The notes under the pieces: generated by a model | The model's input: only the letters and a program-made list of their open reading frames with translations | What the model was told of the DNA's origin: nothing | Database searches by the model: none | Part shown: piece by piece, positions 21,812-29,945 of the stretch | How positions within the stretch are numbered: the first letter of the stretch is position 1 | How the letters are laid out: each line of letters begins with the position of its first letter | Made by a program: the position numbers and the translations under genes | Source of the DNA: JAQBQZ01 sp964406475 | Lineage (GTDB): Bacteria; Patescibacteriota; Minisyncoccia; Phycocordibacterales; CAIRYW01 | Assembly (NCBI GenBank): GCA_964406475.1 | Contig: CAYORS010000008.1 | Coordinates: forward strand, 1-35,523 | Direction of reading: 5' to 3' | DNA: 35,523 bases

Positions 21812-22147
21812 ATGAAAAAACTTCTTATTATTCCCATCTGTTACTGGAGACTCCTTAATACAGATCTCTTTCGTGGAGAGCAAGGCTTAAGCGAAAGCCG
21901 TCTTGAAGCTAGAAGTATTATTCAAAAAGCAAAAGAGTTGGGAGAATTTATGTTTTTTACAACAGAGTCACCCCAAGGTGTTTCTGAGAAAACGCTAAAC
22001 CATTACTTCGGAAATATGCTTAATGCCCGACAGATTAGCCTAGTTGGTATCGAATTCCTTACTGGTGATTGGGATGCTGTTCTTGTTTATAACCACAGCG
22101 GTGGAATTTCTTTGAACGCATTGTATTTCAAAGAGCCTAGCTCTTAA
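21812..22147 (+). CDS. Hypothetical protein, 111 residues
   Basis: Not recognised. Starting at the ATG at 21812, the protein begins MKKLLIIPICYWRLLN, then is mixed and soluble, with a helix around residues 25-45 and an alternating pattern toward the C-terminus (ISLVGIEFLTGDWDAVLVYN). No catalytic motif is visible. Promoter- and terminator-like sites flank it. An upstream in-frame ATG at 21749 lies in the rpmB terminator and is unlikely. Confidence 0.65.
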   Translation: MKKLLIIPICYWRLLNTDLFRGEQGLSESRLEARSIIQKAKELGEFMFFTTESPQGVSEKTLNHYFGNMLNARQISLVGIEFLTGDWDAVLVYNHSGGISLNALYFKEPSS

Positions 22148-22176
22148 CCCCATAAGAACAGCTTAATATATATTCC

Positions 22177-22200
22177 CCAGACCCACACGGTCTGGTTTTT
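22177..22200 (+). terminator. Terminator of the 111-residue gene
   Basis: CCAGACC, five bases, GGTCTGG, then six T. Confidence 0.8.
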
Positions 22201-22206
22201 TATTTT

Positions 22207-22243
22207 GGAAAATAAAAAACCAAATCCCACGAGGAGGATTTGG
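22207..22243 (-). terminator. Terminator of the 133-residue gene
   Basis: CCAAATCC and GGATTTGG arms (22220-22227 and 22236-22243), followed on the minus strand by TTTTTTATTTT. It converges with the plus-strand terminator. Confidence 0.75.
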
Positions 22244-22255
22244 CGGTTGTGCAAG

Positions 22256-22657
22256 TTACACTAAACATTCAATGAAAGATGCAAGAACAGGTTTGGAACT
22301 GAGATACCAACCGTGCTGGTGATCCTCATTAGAATCAACAGAACCTAAACGATAGGTTGTATCATCACATTTGACCAAACATTCATCCGGTAGGAAACCA
22401 TCGATCGGAACAGCTACCGTATGACCAGCTCTTATGGTCAATTCCGTTTGCATTCTGACCAACTTCTGAACAACTCGGAAAACATCTTCTTTTGAAGAAA
22501 CAGAAAGAACACCGTCACTAAGTGTAACAGTGACTTCATCTTCCTTATGTCGAGGTGTGTAAAAAAATCGATTGGTCTTGACATCTTCCGCAATGAAGCA
22601 GAAACATTTTTCCCAGTCGGGACACACTATGTCTAAATGAACAGTTGTTGTTTTCAT
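22256..22657 (-). CDS. Hypothetical protein, 133 residues
   Basis: Not recognised. The product is soluble with a likely beta-rich N-terminal half (TTTVHLDIVCPDWEKCFCFI, then EVTVTLSDGVLSVSS) and acidic segments; no membrane helix or known motif. It is divergent from the TrmB-type regulator. The two share a 145-base region with two TTGTCA-N-TGACAA motifs, one overlapping this gene's -35 box, so it is a good candidate target of that regulator. Confidence 0.7.
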   Translation of the reverse strand: MKTTTVHLDIVCPDWEKCFCFIAEDVKTNRFFYTPRHKEDEVTVTLSDGVLSVSSKEDVFRVVQKLVRMQTELTIRAGHTVAVPIDGFLPDECLVKCDDTTYRLGSVDSNEDHQHGWYLSSKPVLASFIECLV

Positions 22658-22668
22658 AAACTAGTTGT

Positions 22669-22697
22669 AGTGTAGACAAAATGAAGTTTTTTGTCAA
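22669..22697 (-). promoter_or_regulatory. Promoter of the 133-residue gene
   Basis: On the minus strand, TTGACA (22697-22692) and TACACT (22674-22669) with a 17-bp spacer; the ATG begins 12 bases past the -10 box. Confidence 0.65.
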
Positions 22698-22712
22698 ACA
22701 CAAATATGACAA
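22691..22712. promoter_or_regulatory. Operator-like inverted repeat 1
   Basis: TTGTCA, 10 bases, TGACAA; the arms extend to 9 bp (22688-22696 and 22707-22715). It overlaps the -35 box of the 133-residue gene. Confidence 0.5.
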
Positions 22713-22753
22713 AAATGTGTGTAAAAACATTTATTTTAAACATAAAAATATAA

Positions 22754-22774
22754 TTGTCATCAAATAATTGACAA
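22754..22774. promoter_or_regulatory. Operator-like inverted repeat 2
   Basis: TTGTCA, 9 bases, TGACAA. It overlaps the -35 box of the TrmB-type gene, consistent with autoregulation. Confidence 0.5.
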
Positions 22775-22795
22775 ATAATTATTTGAATCTAAAAT
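22768..22795 (+). promoter_or_regulatory. Promoter of the TrmB-type gene, leaderless type
   Basis: TTGACA (22768-22773) and TAAAAT (22790-22795), 16-bp spacer. The ATG at 22803 begins 7 nt after the -10 box, so transcription probably starts at the ATG. Confidence 0.65.
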
Positions 22796-22802
22796 AGAGA
22801 GT

Positions 22803-23552
22803 ATGGATTCTATACATACCATCTTTAATCAACTCAATCTTTCGCACAAAGAAGAACTCGTGTATCTCTCTCTTTTGAGGCAAGGTCCCACTCCTATACG
22901 TACACTCGCACAAGACTCCGGAGTCAATCGTGGAAGCGTTTATGAAGCTCTCAAAAAACTTGTTGAAGAAGGTTTGGTATCGTATTTTCACAAAGGCAAA
23001 AGACAGCATTTTGTTGCTGAAGAACCTATCACCCTATCCAAAAACCTTGCCCGCAAAAAAACAGAAATAGAAGAAGCAGAAAAGACACTCAGAACCCTCC
23101 TCCCTACTCTCACAAAACTCAGATCTCACAACACAGGACATCCTGTTGTAAAATTCTATGAAAACTATTCGGGAGTACGGTCCATTCTTGAAGACGTACT
23201 TACTTCAATGTCTCTCGAAAAAGAAAAGAAATATGTCGTCTTCTCCTCATCTGCGATCCGTCCATACCTCTATCACAAAAGCGCATTCCCCACTTTCACC
23301 GAAGAAAGAATAAAGAGAAAGATATTTGTACGCACAATAGCAAGTGGTGAAGGAGGTGGTACACACGGTAAAGACGAGCGCAAATGGCTCACCAAAGACC
23401 ATTCATCTGCAACATACAAGCTCATCTATGCTGGCAAAGTGGCAATGATATCAATTGGTGACAAAAATATTCCACACGGACTCATTATTGAAGACAAAGC
23501 CCTTTTTGAAACAGAACTTGCAATATTCGATTCGCTTTGGACAAAGATTTAG
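22803..23552 (+). CDS. TrmB-family transcriptional regulator
   Basis: Predicted DNA-binding regulator. Residues about 12-80 form a winged helix-turn-helix of the TrmB type (EELVYLSLLRQGPTPIRTLA, then DSGVNRGSVYEALKKLVEEG). A helical linker follows (80-110), then a C-terminal region resembling the TrmB effector or PLD-like domain (VKFYENYSGVRSILEDVL onwards). The ligand is unknown; in archaeal TrmB the C-terminal domain binds sugars. The first ATG sits 7 nt after a -10 box, so the mRNA may be leaderless. Its stop overlaps the convergent ComEC-type hydrolase gene by 4 nt. Confidence 0.88.
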   Translation: MDSIHTIFNQLNLSHKEELVYLSLLRQGPTPIRTLAQDSGVNRGSVYEALKKLVEEGLVSYFHKGKRQHFVAEEPITLSKNLARKKTEIEEAEKTLRTLLPTLTKLRSHNTGHPVVKFYENYSGVRSILEDVLTSMSLEKEKKYVVFSSSAIRPYLYHKSAFPTFTEERIKRKIFVRTIASGEGGGTHGKDERKWLTKDHSSATYKLIYAGKVAMISIGDKNIPHGLIIEDKALFETELAIFDSLWTKI

Positions 23553-24427
23553 CGTGTTCTTGTCATACGTGTCCCATCAAACACAAACTCTATCGTCCTA
23601 TCTTCATCAGTACGCAAAACACTCACACCAAGCTCTTTCATTGTGTCGAGCGTTTCTTTATGGGGGTGTCCGTATGGATTACCTTCCCCACAAGATATTA
23701 CAGCAAAAACAGGCGCTACTTGCGCAACATATTCTTGATCGCTTGATGTACGAGACCCATGATGTCCCACCTTCAAAATATCACTATGTAATACAGAAGG
23801 GTTTTTATGTAGAAGGTATGTTTCTACCTCACGCGGAGAATCCCCTTGAAACAAAACAGAATTATCTTTGTAGATAAGTTTAGCAACCAAAGATCCATCA
23901 TTGGTGTTGTATGTGCTCACATCACGATCAGGGAAAAGAACATCAAAATAAATATTTCTCTCTTTGTCGAGCACAATATCATTGAGAGATGTGGCCACAA
24001 AACGAGGGATGTTTTTGGATGATATAAGTGCATCAAGAGCTTTTGAAACCTCCGTCTTTGACTGTGTCCCTGGGACAATAATCATTCCTACGTCATAATG
24101 ATTGAGCACATCAAGGAAACCTCCAATATGATCCTTGTCTGGATTGGATACTATTAAAGCATCAAGAGAACGATCAAACCGAGGCATTACCTTGGATAGT
24201 TCATACAGCACACGATTGTCTCCTCCACCATCAATAAGCACCTGCACACCGTTTGGCGCTTCCACCAAAATAGAATCCCCTTGTCCTATATCAAGAAACG
24301 ACACGAGAAGATTTTGGTGTTGCACCTTGTCATATGCAAGTACCCCAAAAACACAAAGCATCAAAATCAAAAATATCACAGAGACAAGAACTGTAAAATC
24401 TTTTTTGGACTGAGGAACAAACCACAT
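23549..24427 (-). CDS. ComEC-type metallo-beta-lactamase-fold protein (stand-alone C-terminal part)
   Basis: Corresponds to the C-terminal hydrolase domain of ComEC/Rec2, the DNA-uptake channel protein, here as a separate 292-residue protein with one N-terminal membrane helix (11-32). Family marks are FLDIGQGDSILVEAP (44-58), LIDGGGDNR, and LKVGHHGSRTS (218-228). The metal motif, usually HPxADH, is SNPDKDH (94-100): the first His is Asn and the second ligand position is Asp, so metal binding may differ. The ComEC channel part is encoded 1.1 kb upstream, separated by a superoxide dismutase gene and a small gene. Confidence 0.88.
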   Translation of the reverse strand: MWFVPQSKKDFTVLVSVIFLILMLCVFGVLAYDKVQHQNLLVSFLDIGQGDSILVEAPNGVQVLIDGGGDNRVLYELSKVMPRFDRSLDALIVSNPDKDHIGGFLDVLNHYDVGMIIVPGTQSKTEVSKALDALISSKNIPRFVATSLNDIVLDKERNIYFDVLFPDRDVSTYNTNDGSLVAKLIYKDNSVLFQGDSPREVETYLLHKNPSVLHSDILKVGHHGSRTSSDQEYVAQVAPVFAVISCGEGNPYGHPHKETLDTMKELGVSVLRTDEDRTIEFVFDGTRMTRTR

Positions 24428-24438
24428 AGGTAAGTTTA

Positions 24439-24467
24439 ATTTTAATGATATACTTTATGTATTGCAA
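24439..24467 (-). promoter_or_regulatory. Promoter of the ComEC-type hydrolase gene
   Basis: On the minus strand, TTGCAA (24467-24462) and TAAAAT (24444-24439) with a 17-bp spacer, 11 nt before the ATG. It overlaps the divergent promoter of the superoxide dismutase gene, an extended -10 TGATATACT ending at 24454. Confidence 0.55.
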
Positions 24468-24481
24468 ATTAATCACCACAT

Positions 24482-25072
24482 ATGTTTGAAGCAAAACAAT
24501 TCACATTCCCCTTTATTGAAGGAATCTCGCCAGAAACTCTCGAAGAGCACACAAAGCTTTATGAAGGGTACGTCAAAAACGCAAATCTTATTCTTGAAAA
24601 AATCAAAGAGTGCAAACAAGACGAACAAAATAATACATACATTATAAGCGAACTCTACAGAAGGTTTGCTTTTGAGTTTAATGGTATTCGTAATCACGAA
24701 TATTATTTTGAACAGCTGGAAGGAGGACATAAAGCACTTTCTCCCGATGCACCTTTAAACAAAAAAATAATTGAGGATTTTGGAAGTATTGAAAAATGGT
24801 TTGAGAGCTTCACATCTTTGGCAATGACACGAGGGATCGGTTGGGCCGTGCTTTGGTATGACAAAAAATCAAACAAACTCATCCAAAACTGGGTAGACGA
24901 ACAGCATCTCGGACAACTCTCTGGACTTACGTTTATTTATGGTATTGATATGTGGGAACACTCATATCTTATGGACTATACACCAGGAGAAAAAAGAAAA
25001 TACATAGAAGCATATACGAAAGCAACCAACCAAGAAGTGGTCGGCAAGAGATTTGAAGACGCAACACGATAA
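24482..25072 (+). CDS. Fe/Mn superoxide dismutase family protein
   Basis: Likely detoxifies superoxide. The four metal ligands can be placed as H23 (LEEH), H72 (GIRNHEYYF), D156 and H160 (GIDMWEHSYLMDY). The N-terminal segment reads EEHTKLYEGYV where most family members have a YHxxKHHxxYV pattern, so the two second-sphere His are replaced by Tyr and Glu and the spacing is one residue shorter. The gateway Tyr appears kept (Y30). Activity and metal preference cannot be read from sequence. It is divergent from the ComEC-type hydrolase gene. Confidence 0.88.
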   Translation: MFEAKQFTFPFIEGISPETLEEHTKLYEGYVKNANLILEKIKECKQDEQNNTYIISELYRRFAFEFNGIRNHEYYFEQLEGGHKALSPDAPLNKKIIEDFGSIEKWFESFTSLAMTRGIGWAVLWYDKKSNKLIQNWVDEQHLGQLSGLTFIYGIDMWEHSYLMDYTPGEKRKYIEAYTKATNQEVVGKRFEDATR

Positions 25073-25082
25073 CCATACATAT

Positions 25083-25106
25083 AAAAAAACCTAGAGGTTA
25101 TCTAGG
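25083..25106 (-). terminator. Terminator overlapping the stop of the 132-residue gene
   Basis: CCTAGA, five bases, TCTAGG followed on the minus strand by seven T. The stem spans the stop codon. Confidence 0.7.
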
Positions 25107-25496
25107 TGTTGCGTGTTTCTTGATCAAGTAAATCACAATACTTGATAGTAAGCGCGCGCTAATACGAGAAGAAAAGTAATGACTTTCGCAGAGCACCCCC
25201 TCTTTGTAAAGCATAAGGTGTATATTCCTACTCGTAGGAGTTGGCATAACCTTACAAATATACAAAGGGTTGTTGTGTTTTACCGATCTTAATTGAGGAA
25301 GCAAAGCATTGATTGTGTCAATAATGGAACCGCCGAGATGACTTATTTCCTCAACCCTTGGTTCTTTGTTGCGCAAGCGAAACTTAAGAATCCACATAGG
25401 TAATTGAAACAAGCAAACAGCAACCACTCCCACAATCGCGAAAGGGACTAACCAAAAAGATGGTGGTCCACTAAAGCAAAATTTTAAAAAGGACAT
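25098..25496 (-). CDS. Hypothetical membrane protein, about 132 residues
   Basis: Not recognised. The start is placed at the ATG at 25496 (MSFLKFCFSGPPSFWLVPFA); a longer frame from 25553 would overlap comEC by 35 nt. One strong membrane segment (about 11-35) precedes a soluble domain of about 95 residues. It starts 22 nt after comEC and is probably the last gene of the rnhA-comEC unit, closed by a terminator at its stop codon. Confidence 0.6.
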   Translation of the reverse strand: MSFLKFCFSGPPSFWLVPFAIVGVVAVCLFQLPMWILKFRLRNKEPRVEEISHLGGSIIDTINALLPQLRSVKHNNPLYICKVMPTPTSRNIHLMLYKEGVLCESHYFSSRISARLLSSIVIYLIKKHATPR

Positions 25497-25518
25497 TGGT
25501 GAGTTGAATTTAACCTCA

Positions 25519-27024
25519 TCATATACCTTTGTGTGTTTTTTGCAAAGACACAAACCTTTCCATCAACAGAAGGTAGAAAATACCGAAGTAGCACAAACAC
25601 ATCAAAGCAAAAGGGAAACCTTTGATTTCAAAAAATGCAAAAGGGATGAGACTTGCATAATGCACAAAACCAATCACTATTTTTATTATAAACGACAACA
25701 TCAAAGCAAAAGGAAAAGCTACAAGAGGAACAAGGGATGACAAAACAACAACAAATGTTAAAAACATAATAGGCGGTACAAATGGAAGCACAACAAAATT
25801 GGTAAGAGGTGCGATAAGAGAAAGACTTCCTATCTGATAGAGTATGTAAGGGAGCACACAGACTTCGACCGCTATAGTCTCAGCAATAATCTGTCGTAGA
25901 CCCATTTTTTCTGGAATTCGTACAAAAATTTTCTTTGCGTATTCACTAAAGTTAATAATTGCAAAAGTAGCAATCACACTCAAAATAAATGAGGCGTCAT
26001 TTAATACAACAAGAGGATTCCATAGTGCCATAAAAAACACCGCACCAAGAAGTGCTCTGTTTTGAGAAATCCGTGTAAAAGAAACAAAACCAAAAAGTGT
26101 GATTGATGCCATAATTGCCGACCGCAAAACTGGCATACTTCCTCCCACCATAAGAACAAAAAGGGCAATACCAGAAAAAGCGAGTATCCCTCGCAATCGT
26201 CGAGAACAAAAAGAAAACAATCTCATAAAGGCACGCACAATAATCGCAATATTGTATCCCGACAAGACGACAATATGAATCAGTCCTGCTCGAATAAAAT
26301 CATTTTTGAGATCTGAAGGAAGAGCACCCTTACCTGCAACAGTCATTCCAAGCGCAAGAGAAGCTTCCTTAAGATCAACAAATTTTAAAAGTCTTTCTTC
26401 CCACCATTCTCGCAGAGAATACAAAATACTTCTTAATGTGAACGTATTCGATTCGTGTTTTTTGAGAAAAAAAGAATTTTCCAAAACAAATCCAATGCCT
26501 TTTTGTCTCAGAAAAAGCTCGTAATCAAAATGCTTTTTTGAATTCTGATCTTCAACCTGATTGTGTGGTTTTTTGAGGACACCACGAAACAGCACAGTAT
26601 CATTGTATCCAAACTCAAAAGGAGAATCTTTGACCAAAACAAGCTTTGTTGTACTAAAGGGAACATTATCTATAGATACAATCTTGAGTACAAGACCGGC
26701 ATCAGTACTGTCTTTTACTTTTGCTTCAAGTAAGACATCTCTATTCAATATACCCTCTGCATCAAAATCGTTCCATGCAATATTATTGATAGAGAGTCGA
26801 ATCCCCCCTAAACATATACCCCCCAAGAACAAACACAGAAGAACCAAAATAAACGATGTGCTCTTTTTGATATAAAAAGAAAGTGAGAGAAAAAGAGAGA
26901 TACCACACAGCACTACTAGACCGATCTTGAGCACATCAAAAGAAAAAAGGTCTATCCATATCCCCCAAATCCCTCCCACAAACCCAAGAACAAAAAATAA
27001 AAAATAATATTTTATATAATCCAT
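25519..27024 (-). CDS. comEC: ComEC-type DNA internalisation channel (N-terminal and competence domains)
   Basis: Predicted inner-membrane channel that takes up single-stranded DNA in natural transformation. The 501-residue product has N-terminal membrane helices, an OB-like extracytoplasmic region of DUF4131 type (about 85-190), and the Competence domain (about 215-490) with the family stretch HIVVLSGYNIAIIVRAF and GGSMPVLRSAIMA. It lacks the C-terminal metallo-hydrolase, which is encoded separately at 23549-24427. It follows rnhA by 9 nt. Confidence 0.93.
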   Translation of the reverse strand: MDYIKYYFLFFVLGFVGGIWGIWIDLFSFDVLKIGLVVLCGISLFLSLSFYIKKSTSFILVLLCLFLGGICLGGIRLSINNIAWNDFDAEGILNRDVLLEAKVKDSTDAGLVLKIVSIDNVPFSTTKLVLVKDSPFEFGYNDTVLFRGVLKKPHNQVEDQNSKKHFDYELFLRQKGIGFVLENSFFLKKHESNTFTLRSILYSLREWWEERLLKFVDLKEASLALGMTVAGKGALPSDLKNDFIRAGLIHIVVLSGYNIAIIVRAFMRLFSFCSRRLRGILAFSGIALFVLMVGGSMPVLRSAIMASITLFGFVSFTRISQNRALLGAVFFMALWNPLVVLNDASFILSVIATFAIINFSEYAKKIFVRIPEKMGLRQIIAETIAVEVCVLPYILYQIGSLSLIAPLTNFVVLPFVPPIMFLTFVVVLSSLVPLVAFPFALMLSFIIKIVIGFVHYASLIPFAFFEIKGFPFALMCLCYFGIFYLLLMERFVSLQKTHKGI

Positions 27025-27033
27025 AAACAGATC

Positions 27034-27759
27034 TTACGAACGAAGAAAACTTTTTATGACGTCACTCTCGTCTTCTTTTGAAAAAGTTTTTTTATACCGT
27101 GCATTACTTTGACCTCGGACCCTCGCTTCGCACTCTGCCCACATCTTGTGAACTTTCACAATACCTTGTATGCAACTTACATATGAATATGCTTTTTTGT
27201 TTTTTGAAGAACTCACCCCACTTTTGACAACACTTCGTCCATTAGAAATTTGTTTTGTCACATCAAGATCAATACGATAATTATCAAAAGAACCTGTATA
27301 TAACTGCGGAGGATTGTCACAAGCAAAACCAGTCGCAATCACATCACACCTCTCGTTGCCGGGAATACCTGAATGCCCAGGAATCACCCTCATCTCAATT
27401 GAAAGCTTCGCAAAAACCAAAGATAGTTTTTGCCATATATCTTTATTGAGAACATCACTGCCTGATTTGGTCTTCCAGTTATTTTTTTGCCAAGAGTAGA
27501 TCCATTCGGTTGCACCCTTTTTGACGTATTCTGAGTCTGTATAAAGAACAATAGGATTACTTAGTCCTTTACTCACCACAAATTCGAGTGCCTCGAGCAC
27601 AGCTGTCATTTCCATTCTATTGTTTGTTGTGTTTTTGTTCTTACCTCCAAGTTCTTTAACTTTCTGCTCTCGCGCTTCTTCATATGAAACAATGCCCCCC
27701 CATCCACCAGGACCAGGATTACCTCTTGATGAACCATCGGTAAATATAATAGTAGACAT
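27034..27759 (-). CDS. rnhA: Ribonuclease HI with C-terminal hybrid-binding-like domain
   Basis: Cleaves RNA in RNA-DNA hybrids. Catalytic residues are visible: D8 (FTDGSSRGNPGPGG), E50 (NNRMEM), D75 (YTDSEYV), D139 (GNERCDVIA), with H129 in PGHSG. The 241-residue product is about 90 residues longer than E. coli RNase HI. Residues about 190-240 (YSYVSCIQGIVKVHKMWAEC then ARVRGQSNARYKK) resemble the hybrid-binding (viroplasmin-like) domain that usually sits at the N-terminus of eukaryotic-type RNase H1. A TATACT box ends 6 nt before the ATG. Confidence 0.93.
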   Translation of the reverse strand: MSTIIFTDGSSRGNPGPGGWGGIVSYEEAREQKVKELGGKNKNTTNNRMEMTAVLEALEFVVSKGLSNPIVLYTDSEYVKKGATEWIYSWQKNNWKTKSGSDVLNKDIWQKLSLVFAKLSIEMRVIPGHSGIPGNERCDVIATGFACDNPPQLYTGSFDNYRIDLDVTKQISNGRSVVKSGVSSSKNKKAYSYVSCIQGIVKVHKMWAECEARVRGQSNARYKKTFSKEDESDVIKSFLRS

Positions 27760-27765
27760 ACAGGT

Positions 27766-27794
27766 AGTATAAGGTAGAAAGGGAGAAGTGAAAA
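27766..27794 (-). promoter_or_regulatory. Promoter of the rnhA-comEC unit, leaderless type
   Basis: On the minus strand, TTTTCA (27794-27789) and TATACT (27771-27766), 17-bp spacer; the ATG follows the -10 box by 6 nt. Confidence 0.5.
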
Positions 27795-27840
27795 GAAAGT
27801 CACCTTGACTTATGAAGCAAAAAGCGCAGAATCAGTGAAG

Positions 27841-28176
27841 ATGAAAACAAGTTCTGTCACCATAGATACAAGTCCCATTCAAACAACAATCCATAAAAAC
27901 TGGGCACGTCGAGCAGGGGTAAGTTTTGAAGAGCTTCTACAAACACTGCTTTTAGGGGCACTAGAAATACACCGCTCTGGGAAAACTCCTAAACCCGAGG
28001 ATCTAGATATAGCACTCATTGCTGAATACCGAAGAATTCTTAACCTAAAACCAAGAGCTCAAGATGTGTATATAGGCCCAGCCCTTAAAGTGTGGGATTT
28101 GGTATACAGACTGGGGAAAAGATTCCTTCAATCTGCCAAGAAAGTTTGGAGATTTGTTCGCCTCAAACGCACCTAA
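27841..28176 (+). CDS. Hypothetical protein, 111 residues
   Basis: Not recognised. The ATG at 27841 (MKTSSVTIDTSPIQTTI) is preferred over an upstream TTG at 27805. The product is soluble, helical and basic toward the C-terminus (KRFLQSAKKVWRFVRLKRT), which could bind nucleic acid or lie on a membrane. It is divergent from rnhA, convergent with recJ, and closed by a terminator overlapping its stop. Confidence 0.6.
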   Translation: MKTSSVTIDTSPIQTTIHKNWARRAGVSFEELLQTLLLGALEIHRSGKTPKPEDLDIALIAEYRRILNLKPRAQDVYIGPALKVWDLVYRLGKRFLQSAKKVWRFVRLKRT

Positions 28177-28190
28177 GGTGCGTTTTTTAA
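28165..28190 (+). terminator. Terminator of the 111-residue gene
   Basis: AAACGCACCT and AGGTGCGTTT arms around one base, then T6. The gene's TAA stop lies in the stem. Confidence 0.75.
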
Positions 28191-29914
28191 ATTTCTAAAA
28201 ATTTGTCTATTCTGATACGCACCTGCTCCCGCCCAAGAAAAAATGATCTCTCGACAAATCCTGTAAAAGACAAAGTATGCTTATCTTTGAGTTTTTCATA
28301 CAGATCTTCGCCTACAAAAAATTTGATTGCTTCGATAGTGCCTCCATTTTGTTTTTGTAAAATAACCTTGAGATGTTCTTTGGTTTTACCGAACATCTGC
28401 ACACCTCCAACCCGAGCATTCGAAAGAAGAAAAACCGGCTTGGGATTGCCTGTCCCAAATGGTGCAAGCATCTCAATATGTCGGACAAAATCACTATCTA
28501 CAAAATCACAAAGGAGAGAATCATCAACACGAGCCTCTGCTTCTTGGATTTGAACATCGATTTTTTCATACGCAGAAGTGAGCTCCTCTTCGAGACGATG
28601 TATCATATCATACGGCACAGAAAACCCTCCCGCCAAATGATGCCCTCCAAACTCACCAAACACACCTTCTGACACAGAAGACATAATGTCGACAATACTT
28701 ATACTGCCCACACTTCGACAGGATCCTTTGAGAGTGTCTTGTCCTTCATCTCTCCCCCACAAAAAAACCGGCTTCATTTCTTTTTCTGCAAGAGAGTTGG
28801 CAACAAGCCCAAGAAGTGACGGCTTCCACAATGGATCACCTGCTACAATAATTTTTGTATTGATATCTGAGGTATACTTTTTTTCGATATGCTTTTTGAT
28901 ATCTTTGGTAAGTATCGCTGTCATTGTCTTCCTGTCTTTGTTCACTTTTTCTAGTTTATTAACCAAAAAAACAGCCTCGTCTTTGTCTTTCGTGGTAAGA
29001 AGCCTTAAAGCATCATAAGAAATCCCCATACGACTCGCCGCATTGATACGTGGAGTAATCATAAACCCCACATCATCTTCTGTGAGCTTACTTTGATCTA
29101 TTTTGAGTTTTTGAAGAAGTTGCACAAGCCCTACTCTTCGCGATTTGCGAAGAACTTTGAGTCCAAAATACGCAAACACTCTGTTCTCGTTTACAAGTGG
29201 GACCATATCAGAGAGTGTTGCTATACCCACCATATCAAGGAACCATTTCTCTTCTCCTTCTTTGAGACCGAACCTGTTCTTCGCAAGGAGACCTTGGACA
29301 AGCTTGAACGCGACTCCTGCACCACAGAGCATCTGATCAGGATAAGGGTCTTTGTTTTTTTCTGTAAGTTTGGGATTTACAAGAGCCAATGCTTTAGGTA
29401 AGGTATCGCCAGGTAGATGATGGTCTGTAATAATAGTATCTATCCCAAAAGTCTCTGCATATTCAATACACTCTCTATCAGCAATACCACAATCAACAGT
29501 AATCATCAGTGTGACTTTTTCTTTTGCAATCTGCTCTATTGCACCCTTGTTTAATCCAAACCCCTCACTACTTCTATCGGGAATGTAGTTGATAAAATTA
29601 TCATATCCAATTTTTTTGAAAAAATCATAGAGCACCACAGCTCCAGGAATACCATCTGCATCGTAATCAGAATAAATACAAATTTTTTCTTTGTTTTCTA
29701 TTGCAGATAATATCCGACAAACCGCCTTTTCCATATCATGAAGGAGATACGGATCATAGACGCCCCGATCGTACTCAGGTGATAGAAATGCTCGAGCCTC
29801 ATCTCTGGTTTTTATACCACGATGAAACAACAAGTGCGCAACAATATCAGAAAATTCAATGAGTTCTTTCCTGGACTCGCTGTCTAAATTTTTCGCTACT
29901 ACAATTTCTTTCAT
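28187..29914 (-). CDS. recJ: Single-stranded-DNA exonuclease RecJ
   Basis: 5'-to-3' single-strand exonuclease used in recombination and repair, and able to process incoming DNA. With the ATG at 29914 (MKEIVVAKNLDSESRK) the protein has 575 residues. The DHH phosphoesterase motifs are YSDYDADG (81-88) and TDHHLPG (163-169), followed by the DHHA1 GG(H)H region FGGHHLAGGF and a C-terminal RecJ OB-type domain. An extended -10 TGCTATAAT ends 6 nt before this ATG, which decides the start; frames from 29917 or 29953 are possible but would begin upstream of the RNA start. Confidence 0.93.
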   Translation of the reverse strand: MKEIVVAKNLDSESRKELIEFSDIVAHLLFHRGIKTRDEARAFLSPEYDRGVYDPYLLHDMEKAVCRILSAIENKEKICIYSDYDADGIPGAVVLYDFFKKIGYDNFINYIPDRSSEGFGLNKGAIEQIAKEKVTLMITVDCGIADRECIEYAETFGIDTIITDHHLPGDTLPKALALVNPKLTEKNKDPYPDQMLCGAGVAFKLVQGLLAKNRFGLKEGEEKWFLDMVGIATLSDMVPLVNENRVFAYFGLKVLRKSRRVGLVQLLQKLKIDQSKLTEDDVGFMITPRINAASRMGISYDALRLLTTKDKDEAVFLVNKLEKVNKDRKTMTAILTKDIKKHIEKKYTSDINTKIIVAGDPLWKPSLLGLVANSLAEKEMKPVFLWGRDEGQDTLKGSCRSVGSISIVDIMSSVSEGVFGEFGGHHLAGGFSVPYDMIHRLEEELTSAYEKIDVQIQEAEARVDDSLLCDFVDSDFVRHIEMLAPFGTGNPKPVFLLSNARVGGVQMFGKTKEHLKVILQKQNGGTIEAIKFFVGEDLYEKLKDKHTLSFTGFVERSFFLGREQVRIRIDKFLEI

Positions 29915-29920
29915 CATCAG

Positions 29921-29929
29921 ATTATAGCA
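29921..29929 (-). promoter_or_regulatory. Extended -10 promoter of recJ
   Basis: On the minus strand, TGCTATAAT (29929-29921), with no good -35 box. The ATG at 29914 follows 6 nt later. Confidence 0.55.
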
Positions 29930-29945
29930 TTTATGGGTATAAAAA

